From: Rhodococcus tibetensis
GTDB lineage: Bacteria > Actinomycetota > Actinomycetes > Mycobacteriales > Mycobacteriaceae
NCBI RefSeq assembly: GCF_024438035.1
Contig: NZ_JANFQF010000009.1
Span: 1 to 64,000, forward strand
DNA: 64,000 nucleotides
Reading direction: 5' to 3'
Of the stretch, positions 27,801 to 42,800 are shown in pieces (the stretch's first letter is position 1; the number at the start of each line of letters is the position of its first letter). The notes beneath the pieces are model-generated. The model was not told the DNA's origin. It did no database searches and worked only from the letters and a program-made list of their open reading frames with translations. The translations under genes and the position numbers were made by a program.

Positions 27801-30800
27801 TCGGTGGCGTAGGTGAACTGCGCCTCGATCACGTCCGGGTTCCGGTCGTGATCGTAGCTTTCCGACAGTGTCAGATGCAGGTCGAAGTTGGAGATCGCGC
27901 TCGGTACGTCGAGACCTTCAACGTGCAACCCGGGGAGTTCGAGAGCAGTACGGGCAAGGTTCTGGAAGGAGAACGCCACCTGGAAAAGCGGGTGGTGCGC
28001 CCGGGACCGGGCGGGATTCAGCACGTCGACGAGCCGTTCGAACGGAATGTCGGAGTGCGCGAACGCGCCGAGGTCCGTTGCCCGCGCGGCCCCGAGATTG
28101 TCGGCGAACGAACCATCCAGATCGACCGAGGTGCGCAGCACCAGCGTGTTGACGAACATGCCGACCAACTCGTCGAGGAACTGTTCACCGCGGCCGGCGA
28201 CGGGAGCGCCGACGGCGACATCGGTGTCATTACTCAACCGCGCCAGCAGCACCGTGAGGGCGGTGTGCATGACCATGAACAGCGACGCGTTCTGACGGCG
28301 CGCCACCGCGAGCAGCGCAGCGTGGATGCCGGCGTCGATCGTGAACGTGACGTGCGCGCCACGGTTCGACGCCACCGCGGGCCGGGGCCGGTCGGTCGGC
28401 AGCGAGAGCCGGTCCGGCAGCCCCGCCAACGCGGACGTCCAGTATGCAATCTGTTCGGCGGCAAGCGATTCGGGGTCGGTCTCGTCCCCGAGTAGTTCCC
28501 TTTGCCACAGGCTGTAGTCGGCGTACTGCACCGGTAGCGGGGACCACTGCGGCACGTGACCTTCAGCCCTGGCGGTGTAGGCCAGCATGACGTCCCGCGC
28601 GAGCGGTGCCAGCGACCACCCGTCCCCGGAGATGTGATGGGCCACCATGACCAGGACGTAATCGTCGTCGGCGACGCGATAGATGCGGGCGCGCAGCGGC
28701 ACCTCCGTGGTGACGTCGAATCCTGTCGTCACGAGTTCGATTACCCGCTCCAGGACGTCGTCGGGGTGCGCGGAGATCGGGGTCACGTCGGGTACAACGC
28801 CCGCGGCGTCGACGACAACCTGACGGGGCCCGTGTGCGGAGTCGGGGTAGATGGTGCGCAACGATTCGTGCCGTCCCACCAGATCGGCGACCGCGGCGCG
28901 CATCGCGGGCAGGTCGAACTCGCCGGTCAGGCGCAGCGCGATGGGCAGGTTGTAGGCGGGCGACGCCGTGTCGAATTGGTTGATGAACCACATCCGCTGC
29001 TGGGCGAGTGACAGCGGGATGTGATGGGGGCGTGGTCCGGCGACGAGCGGCGGGCGTCGCACACTGTTGCCGGTGGACTCGGTGAGGCGGGCGGCGAGCG
29101 CAGCGACCGTCGGCGCTTCGAATACTTCGCGGACACCGACGTGCACGTCGAGAGAGGCGTTGACCCGCGACACCACCTGCGTGGCCAGCAGGGAGTTGCC
29201 GCCGAGATCGAAGAACCCGTCGCGGATCCCGACTTCCGGCAGTGCCAGGACGTCCGCGAAGATGCCCGCGACGATGACTTCGAACGGGTTGCGCGGCTCC
29301 TCGAAGGGGCGGTCCGCGGCGGCGAACACCGGCTCGGGCAGCGCGGCGCGGTCCAGCTTTCCGGCGGGGGTGAGCGGCAGGGCGTCCAGGATCGTGATCG
29401 ACGACGGAATCATGTACCCGGGCAAAGTCTGTCCGATGAAGTTCGCCACCTCCACCCGGTCCACGTCCTCGCCGGTGAACGGCAGCACGTATGCGACGAG
29501 GGAGGTGTCCCCGTTGGGATGCTGGTGCCCGAGCGTGGTGGCGTACTCGATCTGCGGATGTGCGGTCAGCGCGGCGTCGATCTCGCCGAGCTCGATCCGG
29601 AAGCCGCGGATCTTCACCTGGTGGTCGGTGCGGCCGACGAAGTCGAGTACCTGGTCCTCGCGCCACCGGACGAGGTCGCCGGTGCGGTACATCAGAGCGC
29701 CGGGTTCACCGAACGGGTCGGCGACGAACCGTTGGGCGGTGAGGCCGGGGCGACCGAGGTAGCCGCGGGCCAGGCTCGGCCCACTCACATACAGCTCGCC
29801 GGGCACACCGACCGGCACCGGACGCAGCCGCCCGTCGAGCACGAGCGCCTGCACACCGCGACTCGGCCCGCCGATCGTGACCGGTGCGCCTGCCTGCAAC
29901 GGCTCGGTAATCGACGACATGATCGTCGCCTCACTCGGCCCGTACGCGTTGACCATGCGCCGCCCGGGAGCCCAGCGCGCCACCAGTTCCGGAGGGCACA
30001 CGTCCCCGGCCACCACCACGACAGCGAGGTCGTCGAGCCCGTGATGGTCGACGGACGCGAGGGCCGCGGGCGTCGAGAACGCGTGGGTGACGTGTTCTGT
30101 AGCAAGGAGTTCCGCGAGTTCGGAACCGCCGTAGATGGTCGGCGGGGCGATCACCAGCGTGGCACCGGCGCTCAGAGCCATCAACATCTCGAACACGGAT
30201 GCGTCGAAGCTCGGGGAGGCGAAGTGCAGCACCCGTGACCGGGACGTCACCGCGAGGAGCTCGCGTTCGTCGGTCACCAGATTTACCAGGCCACGGTGTG
30301 TCACCGCGACACCCTTGGGGCGGCCCGTGGACCCGGAGGTGTAGATCACGTACGCCACCTGGTCGGGCAAAATCGGCCGCATGCGGTCCCGGTTGGTCAG
30401 GGGCAGTCGTGATTCGTGGGTGCAGCGCACGTCGAGCGCCGTGTCGTCGAGCAACAGCCACCGGATCGAATCCGGGAGGAGGTGACGTTCGGCGGAGACG
30501 GTGATGCCGACCATCGCCCCCGAATCCTGCACCATGTGCCGAATCCGGTCCTCGGGGTAGCGGGGATCGACCGGGACGAACGCGGCACCGGACTTGGCCA
30601 CTGCCCAGACGGCCATCACGGATTCGCACGAGCGCGGCAGTGCCAGCGCAACCCGTGTTTCGGGTCCCACTCCCCGATCGACGAGGAGCCGGGCCAGCTG
30701 GTTCGACCGTTCGTCCAGGTCACGGTACGACATGCCCCGGCCCTCGAACACGACCGCGGGTTCGTCCGGAGCGGCGGCCACCGCGTCCACGAGGATCTCG

Positions 30801-33800
30801 GTGAGCATCTGCACCGGGCGGGCCTCGGCGCCCGAGACCGGTGTCAGCTTCTCGTATTCTTCGCTTCCGAGTACGGGGATGTCCCCGACGGCGCGCTGCG
30901 GATCGGCGACGACCGACTCGATGATCCGCTGCAGGCGCAGGGCGTACTCCGCCGCGGTACCGGCATCGAAAATGTCGGTGGCATAGACGAGCTCGCCGTC
31001 GATGCCCGCCGGCTCCGCCGAGTCGTCGAGCCGCTCGACGAGGGTGAAGTGCAGGTCGAACTTCGCGATGTCCACGTCGACGGACAGCGGCGAGGCTGTG
31101 ACGCCGTTGAAGTGGAGCCGATCGACGGACGCGGTCTGAACGCCCAGCGCCACCTGGAACAGCGGGTGATGGGAGGTGGATCGGACGGGGCTCAGCACCT
31201 CGACCAGACGCTCGAAAGGCAAATCCGCGTGCGCGAACGCCTCCAGGTCGACGTCGCGGACCTGCCCGAGCAACGACGCGAACGATGCCCCCGGATCCAG
31301 CTCGGCGCGCAGCACGAGGGTATTGACGAACATGCCGATGATGTCATCGAGTTCCTGACGACCGCGCCCGGCGACGGCGGTGCCGACCGTGATGTCGTAG
31401 GTGGTGCTGAGCCTGCTCAGCAGTACCGCGAGGGCAGCGTGCGCCACCATGAAGAGACTCGCACCGTGCGCCCGGGCCAGCTCGGTCACGGCGCGGTGGG
31501 TGTTCGGGGACAGCGAGAAGCGCACGGCCGCACCACGATGCGACGGTACTGCGGGTCGGGCCCGGTCGCGGGGCAGGAACAGCTGATCGGGCACGTTGTC
31601 CAGCGCACGTGTCCAGTACTTCACCTGTTCGGCGGCGAGGCTTGTCGGGTCGGAGTCGTCGCCGAGGATCTCGCGTTGCCACAACGCGTAGTCGGCGTAC
31701 TGCACGGGCAGGGGTGCCCAGCGGGGTTCCGATCCGGCGGCGCGGCTCGCGTACGCCGTCATTACGTCCCGGATCAGCGGTTCCATCGATGCACCGTCGG
31801 CGGAGATGTGGTGTACGACGAGCGCGAGGACGTGTTCGGAGTCGCCGAGCGAATACACCCTCACCCGCAACGGCACCGCCAGGGAGACGTCGAAGCCGGT
31901 GAGCACGAACTGCGCGAGATCCGCGCGCAGGCGAGTGTCCGTCGTGGCCACGGGGGTGAGGTCGCGGACGACGTCGCCGGGTTCGAGGATTACCTGGTGC
32001 GGCCCGTCCGGCGAATCGGGGAAGACGGTGCGCAGCGACTCGTGGCGGATGATCAGGTCGTCGATCGCCGCCGTCAGCGCCGCCTTGTCCAGTGCACCGC
32101 TCAACCGCACCGCCGCGGGCAGGTTGTAGGCGGGCGAGGACGTGTCGAACTGGTTGAGGAACCACATCCGCTGCTGTGCCAGCGACAGCGGGATGCGGGC
32201 GGGGCGGGGCGCCGCCGTCAACGGCGTGGTGGCACTCGACGGAACCTGCGCCGCGACCCGACGGGCCAGCGCGACCACCGTGGGGGCGTCGAACACGTCG
32301 CGGATGGCGATCCGTGTTCCGGTCGCCGCGCCGATGCGGGTACTGAGCTTGGTGGCGGACAGCGAGTTGCCGCCGAGTGCGAAGAAGTTGTCGTGCACAC
32401 CGACGCGCGGCGCACCGAGCAGGTCGGCGAAGATGTCGGCGACGATCCGTTCGGTCTCCGTGCGGGGGGCTGTGTAGTCGGCGGTCACCGCGAACATCGG
32501 TGCCGGCAGCGATCTGGAGTCCACTTTGCCGTTCGGGGTCAGCGGCAGCGTGGTCAGGGGAATCAGCAGCGACGGAATCATGTACGACGGCAGCGTCGCC
32601 GCGGCGTGGTCGAGGACCGCGCCGGAGTCGAAGACAATCTCGGTGCGAGGCACGACGTACCCGACGAGGTGATCGCCGGTGTGCGGGTCGCTGTGCGACA
32701 CCACGACGGCCTGGTGCACGTCCTCATGGCGCAGCAGTGTGGACACGACTTCGGCGAGTTCGATGCGGAAGCCGCGCACCTTCACCTGGAAGTCGGTGCG
32801 TCCCAGGTATTCGAGCCGGCCCTCCCGGTTCCAGCGGACGAGGTCGCCGGTGCGATACAGCCGTGCACCGGTCGCCGAGAAGGGATCGGCGACGAAACGT
32901 TCCGCGGTCAGGTCCGGGCGGCCGAGGTATCCGCGGGCGAGCTGCGCCCCACCGAGATACAGCTCACCCGGCACACCGACGGGCACCGGCCGCAGGTGGT
33001 CGTCGAGAACGAGGGTGCTCGTGTTCCACACAGGCGAACCGATCGGCACGGTGTCGCCGTTGTCGGCCCGGGCAGCGAAGTAGGTGGTGGTCACCGCCGC
33101 CTCGGTGGGGCCGTACGTGTTGTCGATCTCCGCCGGGTGCGCCGCCCGGAACTCGTCGACGGCTTCCGGGGACACCGCTTCGCCACCGACGAGCACGTAT
33201 CGCAGGGACGGCAGGTCTGCGAGGCCCGGTCCGCCGGCCACGGCCGCGAGCATGGCGGGAACGAGATGAATGACGCTGACACCGTGCTGCCGGATGACCG
33301 CGGTGAGGTAGTCCGGGTCGCGATGCCCGTCGGGTTCGGCGATGACGAGCCGGGCGCCGGCGGCCATCGGGGCGAAGCATTCCCACACCGACACGTCGAA
33401 CGTGATGGGCGTTTTGAGCAGCAGGGTGTCGCTTCCGCCGAGCTCGTAGTGGGCGCACAGCCACTCGAGTTGTCCGGTGATCGCCGCATGGCTGATGGCG
33501 ACCCCCTTCGGGCGGCCGGTCGAACCGGAGGTGAACAGGACGTAGGCGATATTGTCGGGGCGGAGCGGGGCATTGCGCTCGTCGGGGCGGATCGGCGCCG
33601 AATCGAACTCGTGCGGGTCGAGGTCGTCGACGACGATCGCGTCGATGTCGTACCGGCTTCCGCTTGCCCGGTCGTCGTAGAGTGCGCTCGTCGTCAGTAG
33701 GAGGCGGGCTCCGGACTGGTCGACGATGTCGTTGTTCCGCTGCGCCGGCTGGCCCGGGTCCAGCGGGGTGTACGCGCCGCCGGCCTCGATCACGGCATGA

Positions 33801-36800
33801 ATCGCGACGAGAAGATTCAATGACCGCGGAACCTCAACGGCAACAACGGTATCCGGTACGACACCGACGCCGATGAGTCGGCGGGCAAGACGGTTCACGC
33901 GGGAAGCAAACTCGCGGTAGGTCAGTACCGAATCGCGCCAGAAAATCGCCGGCGCATCGGGCGTGGTGCGGATCTGCTCGTCGAGGAGGTCGACGAGCGT
34001 GCGGTGCCGGTTCTCCCGGACGCGTCCCTGGGACCATCCGGCGAGGGCGGCGCGTTGGTCGTCGCCGAGCAGGTCGAGGTCCCCGATTCGGGTGCGGGGG
34101 CTGCGTGCCAGTTCGGCGAGCACGCGGAGGAAGGCGGCGCCGATCCTGTGCACCGTCTGTTCGTCGAAGAGGTCCCGCGCGTAGCCGAGCTCGAGGTCGA
34201 GACCGGCCGGCGTGCCGTCGTCCGCGTGCCGCGCGGCCAGAACGAAGTTGAGATCGAATTTGGCGACGGGCGAGTCGATGTCGAGTGCCGAGACCTCGAG
34301 TCCCGGCAGCTCCAGCGTCGGGCTCTCGAGGTTCTGCAGCGCGAGCGCCACCTGGAACAGCGGGTGGAATGCAGTCGATCGGGTCGGGTTGATCACCTCG
34401 ACGAGTTGCTCGAAGGGGACATCGACGTGGGAGAACGCCTCCAGATCGACCCTGCGGACCTCGCCCAGGAGGTCGGTGACCGTCGCGTGCGGTCGCACAT
34501 CGGTACGCAACACCAGGGTGTTGACGAACATGCCGACGAGGGCATCGAGCGCCTGCTCGCCACGTCCGGCCACGGAGGTGCCGATGGCGATGTCCGCGCC
34601 CGCACCGAACCGCGCGAGCAGGGCGGCGAGGCCGGTGTGGATCACCATGAACAGGCTGGCGTTGTGGGTGCGGGCCAGTTCGAGCAGCGCGCGGTGGCGC
34701 TCGCCCTCGAGGAACAACCGCACGGTGCCGCCGCGATTCGACGGAACGGGCGGCCTGGGCCGATCGGTCGGCAGCGCAACGTGATCGGGCAGGCCGGCGA
34801 GCGTCTTCGTCCAGAACGCGATCTGCCCGGCCGCCAGGGACTGCGGGTCCGCCGCGTCCCCCAGCAGCGTCCGCTGCCATACCGCGTAGTCGGCGTACTG
34901 CACCGGTAGCGGCGCCCACACCGGGGGGCGGCCCGCGGCGTGGGAGGCGTAGGCCGTCATCACGTCCGTGGCCAGTGGAACGAAGGACCAACCGTCGGCG
35001 GAGATGTGGTGCACGACGAACAAGAGGATGTGCTCGGAGCGGCTCTCCCGGAAGAGGTGCACACGCAGCGGCGGCTCCGCGGTGACGTCGAAGCCGGTGG
35101 AGGCGTGCCGCAGGACGGCGGAGGTCAGATCCTCACCCGACAACCGCAACGGGGTCAGGTCGAGCGGGATCGTGTCGACGGGCACGATGACCTGTTCCGC
35201 GCCGTCGTCGGTCGGCGGATACACGGTGCGGAGGGTCTCGTGCCGGGCAAGCACGTCGGTGAGCGCCGCGCGCAGACTGGCGACGTCGATGCGCCCGGAC
35301 ATGCGCAGGGCGAGAGGGATGTTGTACGCCGGGGAGGTGGGATCGAACCGGTTGAGGAACCACATCCGCTGCTGCGCCGGCGACAACGGGATGCGGGCTG
35401 GGCGTATCGCCGGCACGAGTGCGGGGCGGTCGACGACGGTTCCGGACTCGGCGGCCGCTGCGAGCAGGCGCACGGTGGGATTGTCGAACAGGGTCCGGAC
35501 CGAGACGCGGGTGCCGAGCGCCGAGCCGACACGCGAGACCACCTGGGTGGCGGACAGGGAGTTGCCGCCGAGGTCGAAGAAGTTGTCGTCCAGGCTGACC
35601 GAGCGCTCCCCCACCACGTCGGCGAACACCGCGGCGATAGTCTGCTGCTGTGGGGTTTCGGACGCAGCGAACTTGCCCTGGCGGGTGAAGACGGGTGCGG
35701 GCAAGGCGGCGCGGTCGAGTTTCCCGGCCGGGGTCAACGGTAGCGACTCGAGAACGACGATTGCCGAGGGCACCATGTACCCGGGCAGACTTTGTCCGGC
35801 GAACGCACTCAACGCCGAGGAATCCACTTCAGCGCCGGCGGCCGGAAGCACATACGACACCAGCCGGGTGAGACCCGCACCGTCGTCGTGCCCGACCGTG
35901 TGCGCGAACTCCACCCACTCGTGGCCCGACAGCACGGCGTCGATCTCGCCGAGCTCGATCCGGAACCCGCGAATCTTCACCTGGAAGTCGCTGCGCCCGA
36001 GGAACTCGAGAACATCGGTACCGACCGGGTCGCGTACCCACCGCACCACGTCGCCGGTGCGGTACATGCGCCTGCCCGATCCCGACGGATCTGCGACGAA
36101 TCGCTCGGCCGTCAGCGCGGCGCGGCCTACGTACCCGCGGGCCACGCTCGGACCCGACACATACAGCTCACCCCGCACGCCCCGCGGGACCGGACGCAAC
36201 CGTGTGTCGAGCACCAGCAGGTCCACCCCTACCGTCGGCGATCCGACCGTCACCGGCTCCCCCGCCACCAACGGCGCGGTCGCCGAAGACATGATCGTGG
36301 TCTCGCTGGGCCCGTACGCATTGACCATCCGCCGGCCCGGCGCCCACCGCGCCACCAACTCCGGTGGACACACGTCCCCCGCCACCACCACCGTCTCGAG
36401 ATGGTCGAGGCCACGCTGATCCACCGACGCCAACGCCGCGGGTGTGCAGAACGCATGTGTGATCCGCTGCTCGGCCACGAACTCCGCCAGTTCCCCACCA
36501 CCGAAGATCGTCGGCGGGGCCACCACCATCGTCGCCCCCGCACCGATGGCCATCATCCATTCGAACACCGAGGCGTCGAAGCTGGGGGACGCGAAATGCA
36601 GGGTCCGCGACTGCGCCGTGACCGCAAGCCGATCCCGTTCGTCCGCAACAAGATTGACGAGGCCGCGATGAGTGACCGCGACACCCTTCGGTCGTCCTGT
36701 CGACCCCGACGTGTAGATCACATATGCCGGATGGTCCACCGACAGCGCCGCACCACGGTCCGTATCCGTCACCGGCAGGCGCGGATAGGTCGCCAGCATC

Positions 36801-39800
36801 GACTGCACCTCGGCGTCGTCGAGAACGATCCACTCCACACCGTCGGGCAGTCCCGCGCGCACCGCCGCCGTGGTGATCCCCACCGGGGAGCCGCAGTCTT
36901 CGAGCATGTGCACGATCCGCTCGGCCGGATACCCGGGATCCACCGGCACGAACGCGGCCCCGGATTTCACCACCGCCCAGACGCTCGACACCGATTCGAG
37001 CGAACGCGGCAGCGCCACCGCCACCGTCACCTCGGGACCCACCTGAAGGTCGACCAGCAGCCGCGCCAACTGCGTCGAGGATTCGTCCAGTTCCCGGTAC
37101 GAGAGCGACGCCCACACACCGGAAACCGAGGGCCCCGTCACCGCCACACCGTCCGGATTGCTCCGCACCGCTCCGGCAAGCAATTGCGGCAACGGCACCG
37201 GTTCGAAGCCCGACCTGCCTGAGGCCGGCACCATGGCGGCGCGCTCGTCCGACTCGAGAATGTCGACGTCGCCGACGACGACGTCCGGATCGGTGACGAT
37301 CGCGGCGAGGATCTTCTGGAATCGCCGCGCGAAGCCGCGCACTGTGGCGTCATCGAACAGCTCTGTGGCATAGACGAATTCCGCGCGGATACCGGAAGGT
37401 GCACCGCCCTCGTCGACGTTCTCACCCAAGGTCAGCTGGAGGTCGATCTTGGCGACGCCCGGGTCGATGTCTTCGACCCCGACCTGCAGGCCCGGGAGGT
37501 CGTAGGTGCCGGTGGGCATCGGGTTCACCGACAGGGCGACCTGGTAAATCGGGTGATGGGCGGTGGTGCGGACGGGGGCGAGGACGTCGACGAGCCGCTC
37601 GAACGGAACGTCCGCCGAACCGAATGCCTCGAGGTCGGCGTCCCGCACCCGGCCGAGGAGCTCGCGGAAGCTGTCACCGCCGAAGAGCGGAGTACGCAGG
37701 ACGAGGGTGTTGACGAACATCCCGACGAGATCGTCGAGGGCCCGCTCGCCGCGTCCGGCGATCGGACTTCCGATGACGACGTCGTCGGTGGCGGCCAACC
37801 GTCCCAGCAGGAGGGCGAACGCAGCGTGCGTCACCATGAAGGTGGTGGCCCCGTGCTGACGAGCCAACCGGTCGATGCCGCGGTGGATCTCGGGGTCGAT
37901 CTCGAAGGCGACCGTTGCCCCGGCGAACGCCGGTTGCGGCGGGCGAGGCCGGTCGAATGGAAGCCGGAGTTCGTCGGGGGCGCCGGCGAGGGTATTCGTC
38001 CAATGCGCGAGTTGCGTCGACATCAGGGAATCGACGTCGTCCTCGGTGCCGAGAACCTCTCGCTGCCAGAGGGTGAAGTCGGCGTACTGCACCGGCAGCG
38101 GCGCCCACTGCGCGGCCACGCCGGCCGTGCCCGCCGCGTAGGCGGTCACGACGTCGCGGCTGAGCGGTCCGAACGACCAGCCGTCGGCCGCGATGTGGTG
38201 CAGCGTGATCGCCAGCACGTGCTCGGCGGGTCCCGTGCGGACGAGCAGTGCACGCACAGGTAATTCGACCGTCACATCGAATCCCCGAGACGCGAAGGCG
38301 ATGATCCGGGCGCCGAGTTCGTCCTCGGTCGCCTCGACGCTCTCGACTGTGACGGCCGCATCGGCTGGCGAAAGCACGACCTGCCCGGGTCCGTCCTCGG
38401 TCTCCGGGAAAACGGTGCGCAGTGATTCGTGCCGCGTAACGACGTCCTCTACTGCCGACGCCAGCGCCTGCGCGTCGAGTGCACCGGACAGGCGCACCGC
38501 GAAGGGCAGGTTGTAGGCGGGTGAGGTGGTGTCGAATTGGTTGAGGAACCACATCCGCTGCTGCGCCGGCGAAAGCGGAATGCGCTCGGGTCGAGGCGCC
38601 GCGGTCAGCGCGGGGCGGCCCTCGCTCGACCCTGGCCGCGCCAGGCGCAAAGCCAACGCGGCCACGGTGGGGGCGTCGAAGACGTCACGGACCGACAGCC
38701 TGCTGCCGGACATTTCCGTGAGCCGCGCCGCCACCCGCGTGACGGACAACGAGTTCCCGCCGAGGTCGAAGAAGCTGTCGTGCGCACCGACCCGGTTTGC
38801 CTGGAGCACTTCTGCGAAAACGGCAGCCACCGACTGCTCGTGCGGAGTGCGCGGTGCCAGGTATTCGGTGTCGGCTGCGGCGAATTCGGGTGCGGGGAGT
38901 GCTTTCCGGTCGAGCTTGCCGCTGGTGTTGAGCGGGAACTCGTCGAGGAGCACGATCACGGACGGCACCATGTACGACGGCAATGCCCCCGACGCATGGG
39001 TACGTAACACCGAGACATCGAATACCCCGTCCGCGGTGACATAAGCGACCAGATGATCGCCGGTGGAGGCGTCGGCGTACACGGTTACCGCCGCACCCGT
39101 CACCGCCGGATGCGCCCGCAGCACGGTCTCGATCTCGCCGAGTTCGATGCGCTGACCACGGAACTTGACCTGGAAGTCGGTGCGGCCGAGATACTCGAGC
39201 ACCCCATTCCTACGACGCCGCACCAGATCACCCGTGCGATACATGCGCGCACCCGACTCCCCGAACGGATTCGCCAGGAACCGATCCGCGGTGAGATCGA
39301 CCCGCCCCAAATACCCGCGCGCCAACTGAACACCACCGAGGTACAACTCCCCCACCACCCCCGCCGGCACCGGATGCAACCGCGAATCGAGGACATAGGC
39401 CTGGGTATTCCACTCCGGAACACCGATCGGCACCGTCACCGTGTCGGCGTCACTGGCCTCCCAGAACGTCACCGACACCGCGGCCTCGGTCGGGCCGTAC
39501 AAGTTGTGCAGACGGGCAGAAGTCAACGCCCGGAACCGGACCACCGTCTCGGGAGGCAACGCCTCACCGATCACGAACACATGACGCAGACTCACACAAG
39601 ACCCGGCAGGCACGGACGCGATGAACACATCGAGCATCGACGGCACGAAATCGGTGACCGTCACACCCCGCTCATCGATGACCTGCGCCAGATACCCCGG
39701 ATCCCGGTGCCCGTCCGCCGTCGCCAGCACCATCGTCGCACCGACCTGCAACGGCCAAAAATATCCCCACACCGACACATCGAACGTCGTTGCCGTCTTC

Positions 39801-42800
39801 TGCAACAACACATCCCGACCAGTCAACCCGTACTCGGCCTGCATCCACAGCAACTGATTCACGATGCCCGCATGCGGCACCGCCACACCCTTCGGCTTCC
39901 CCGTCGACCCCGACGTGTAGATCACGTAGGCGGTGTTGCCTGCACGCAGCGGAAGCACCCGATCACCGTCGGTCACCGCGGTGTCCGCAAAGCCGGTGAG
40001 GTCGAGCGTATCGATGGCGACGATGTCGGCCCCCGACGGAAGCCCAGCGCGATCGGCCGCCGTACTCAGCACACACACCGGCCCCGCGGACCGGAGCACA
40101 TAACCAATCCGCTCCCCCGGATGATCCGGGTCGACCGGCACATACGCACCACCCGCCTTGACCACCGCATACATCCCCACCACCAGATCGAGGGAACGCC
40201 GCATCGCCAACACCACCCGCGACTCCGGACCCACACCCCGCCCGATCAGATACCGCCCCAACCGATTCGCCCGCGCATCAAGCTCCGCATACGTCAACGA
40301 CACACCCTCGAACACCACCGCCACCGCACCCGGCGTCCGCGCCACCTGAGCCTCGAACAAAACCGACAACGTCGCAGCCGGCACGGACCGATCAGTGCCG
40401 TTCCAGGCCACCAACGCGGAGCGTTCGGTGGCATCGAGCAGCGGAATGTCACCGACGCACACAGTCGGGTCCGCGGCGACGGCACCGAGAATCGTGCGGA
40501 AGCGTTCGGCAATGGCGGCGGCTGTCGACTCGTCGAACAGGTCGGCGGCATACATCAGCTGGGCCGAGATGCCGCCCGGCAGCCCGTCCTCGTCGAACTG
40601 TTCGACGAGGGTGAAATGCAGGTCGAACTTCGCGACGTCGAGGTTCGCGTCGATGCCGCGCAAGGTGAGACCGTCGAGTTCGAAGGCCGTCTGCTCGAGA
40701 TTCTGGAAGGTGAGCATCACCTGGAAAAGTGGGTGGCGGGCGGCACTGCGGGTGGGACTGAGAATCTCGACCAACCGCTCGAACGGCACGTCCGTGTGAG
40801 AGAACGCTTCGAGGTCCGCGTGCCGCACTTGGTCCAGGAGATCGTGGAATGTCTTCCCAGGATCGACCTCCGCGCGGAGTACGACGGTGTTGACGAACAT
40901 GCCGATCAGGTTGTCGAGTTCACGTTCACCGCGGCCTGCTACCGGGGTGCCGATCGTGACGACCGGTGTCGCACTTACACGACTGAGCAAGACACTGAGC
41001 GCGGAGTGCACGACCATGAACAGTGTCGACCGCTCGGACTGTGCGAGAGACGTCAGCGCTCGGTGCGTGGATCCGTCGATTGTGACGTCGACCTGGCCTC
41101 CGCGGTAGGACTGCTCAGCAGGTCGGGGACGGTCGGCCGGCAGGGGCAGCTCCTCGGGCAGCCCGGCGAGTGCAGTCGTCCAGTAGCCCACCTGCTGTGC
41201 AGCGAGCGAGTCGGGGTCGGATTCGTCACCGAGAAGTTCGCGCTGCCACAACGCATAGTCGGCGTACTGCACCGGCAAGGGTGACCAGGTGGGCCGTTCC
41301 CCGTGTGTGCGTGCCGCGTACGCCGTCATCGTGTCACGCACCATGGGGGCCATCGACCAGCCGTCCCCGGAAATATGGTGGACCACCAGCGCGAGGACGT
41401 GGTCGTCGACGTCGATCCGGAACAGGGCGACGCGGACGGGGAAGTCGGCCGTCACGTCGAAACCGGCGCCGAAGAACCCGGCGAGTTCGGTGTCGAGCCG
41501 GGCCTCGTCGACTGCGGTGATTGGCAACTCGGGAGTCGCGGAGTCGGTGTCGAGCACAACCTGGTGCGGTCCGGTCTCCGAGTCCGGGAACACGGTGCGC
41601 AGGGCTTCGTGCCGCTCGATCAGGTCCGCGACCGCTGCGGTGAGGGCGCCGATATCGAGTGCACCGGACAGGCGTACGGCGACCGGCAGGTTGTAGGCGG
41701 GTGAGGTGGTGTCGAATTGGTTGAGGAACCACATCCGCTGTTGCGCCGGCGACAGCGGAATCCGTTCCGGGCGTGGCCGCGGCGTCAGCGCGGGACGGAC
41801 GTCATCAGCCTTGGTCCCCGACACCTTGGCCGCGAGTTCCGCCACCGTCGGCGCCTCGAAGAGATCCCGCACGCTCAGGGGCACTCCGAGGTCGGCGCGG
41901 ATCCGGGACACCAGTTTGGTCGCGATCAGCGAGTTGCCGCCGAGTTCGAAGAAGCTGTCGTGAACGCTGACCTGCTCGAGTCCGAGAATGGCACCGAAGA
42001 CGGTCGCCACCGCCTCCTCGACCGCGGTGGCGGGGGCGACGTAATCATTGGTCTGGGAGATGAATTCGGGTGCGGGGAGTGCTTTCCGGTCGAGCTTGCC
42101 GCTGGTGTTGAGCGGGAACTCGTCGAGGAGCACGATCACGGACGGCACCATGTACGACGGCAATGCCCCCGACGCATGGGTACGTAACACCGAGACATCG
42201 AATACCCCGTCCGCGGTGACATAAGCGACCAGATGATCGCCGGTGGAGGCGTCGGCGTACACGGTTACCGCCGCACCCGTCACCGCCGGATGCGCCCGCA
42301 GCACGGTCTCGATCTCGCCGAGTTCGATGCGCTGACCACGGAACTTGACCTGGAAGTCGGTGCGGCCGAGATACTCGAGCACCCCATTCCTACGACGCCG
42401 CACCAGATCACCCGTGCGATACATGCGCGCACCCGACTCCCCGAACGGATTCGCCAGGAACCGATCCGCGGTGAGATCGACCCGCCCCAAATACCCGCGC
42501 GCCAACTGAACACCACCGAGGTACAACTCCCCCACCACCCCCGCCGGCACCGGATGCAACCGCGAATCGAGGACATAGGCCTGGGTATTCCACTCCGGAA
42601 CACCGATCGGCACCGTCACCGTGTCGGCGTCACTGGCCTCCCAGAACGTCACCGACACCGCGGCCTCGGTCGGGCCGTACAAGTTGTGCAGACGGGCAGA
42701 AGTCAACGCCCGGAACCGGACCACCGTCTCGGGAGGCAACGCCTCACCGATCACGAACACATGACGCAGACTCACACAAGACCCGGCAGGCACGGACGCG

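Noticed and set aside
30416-33700. 1,094-codon open frame on the plus strand opposite the NRPS
   Set aside because: It is antisense to conserved NRPS domains, shows no domain of its own and has the Arg/Gly/His-rich composition of a high-GC shadow frame.
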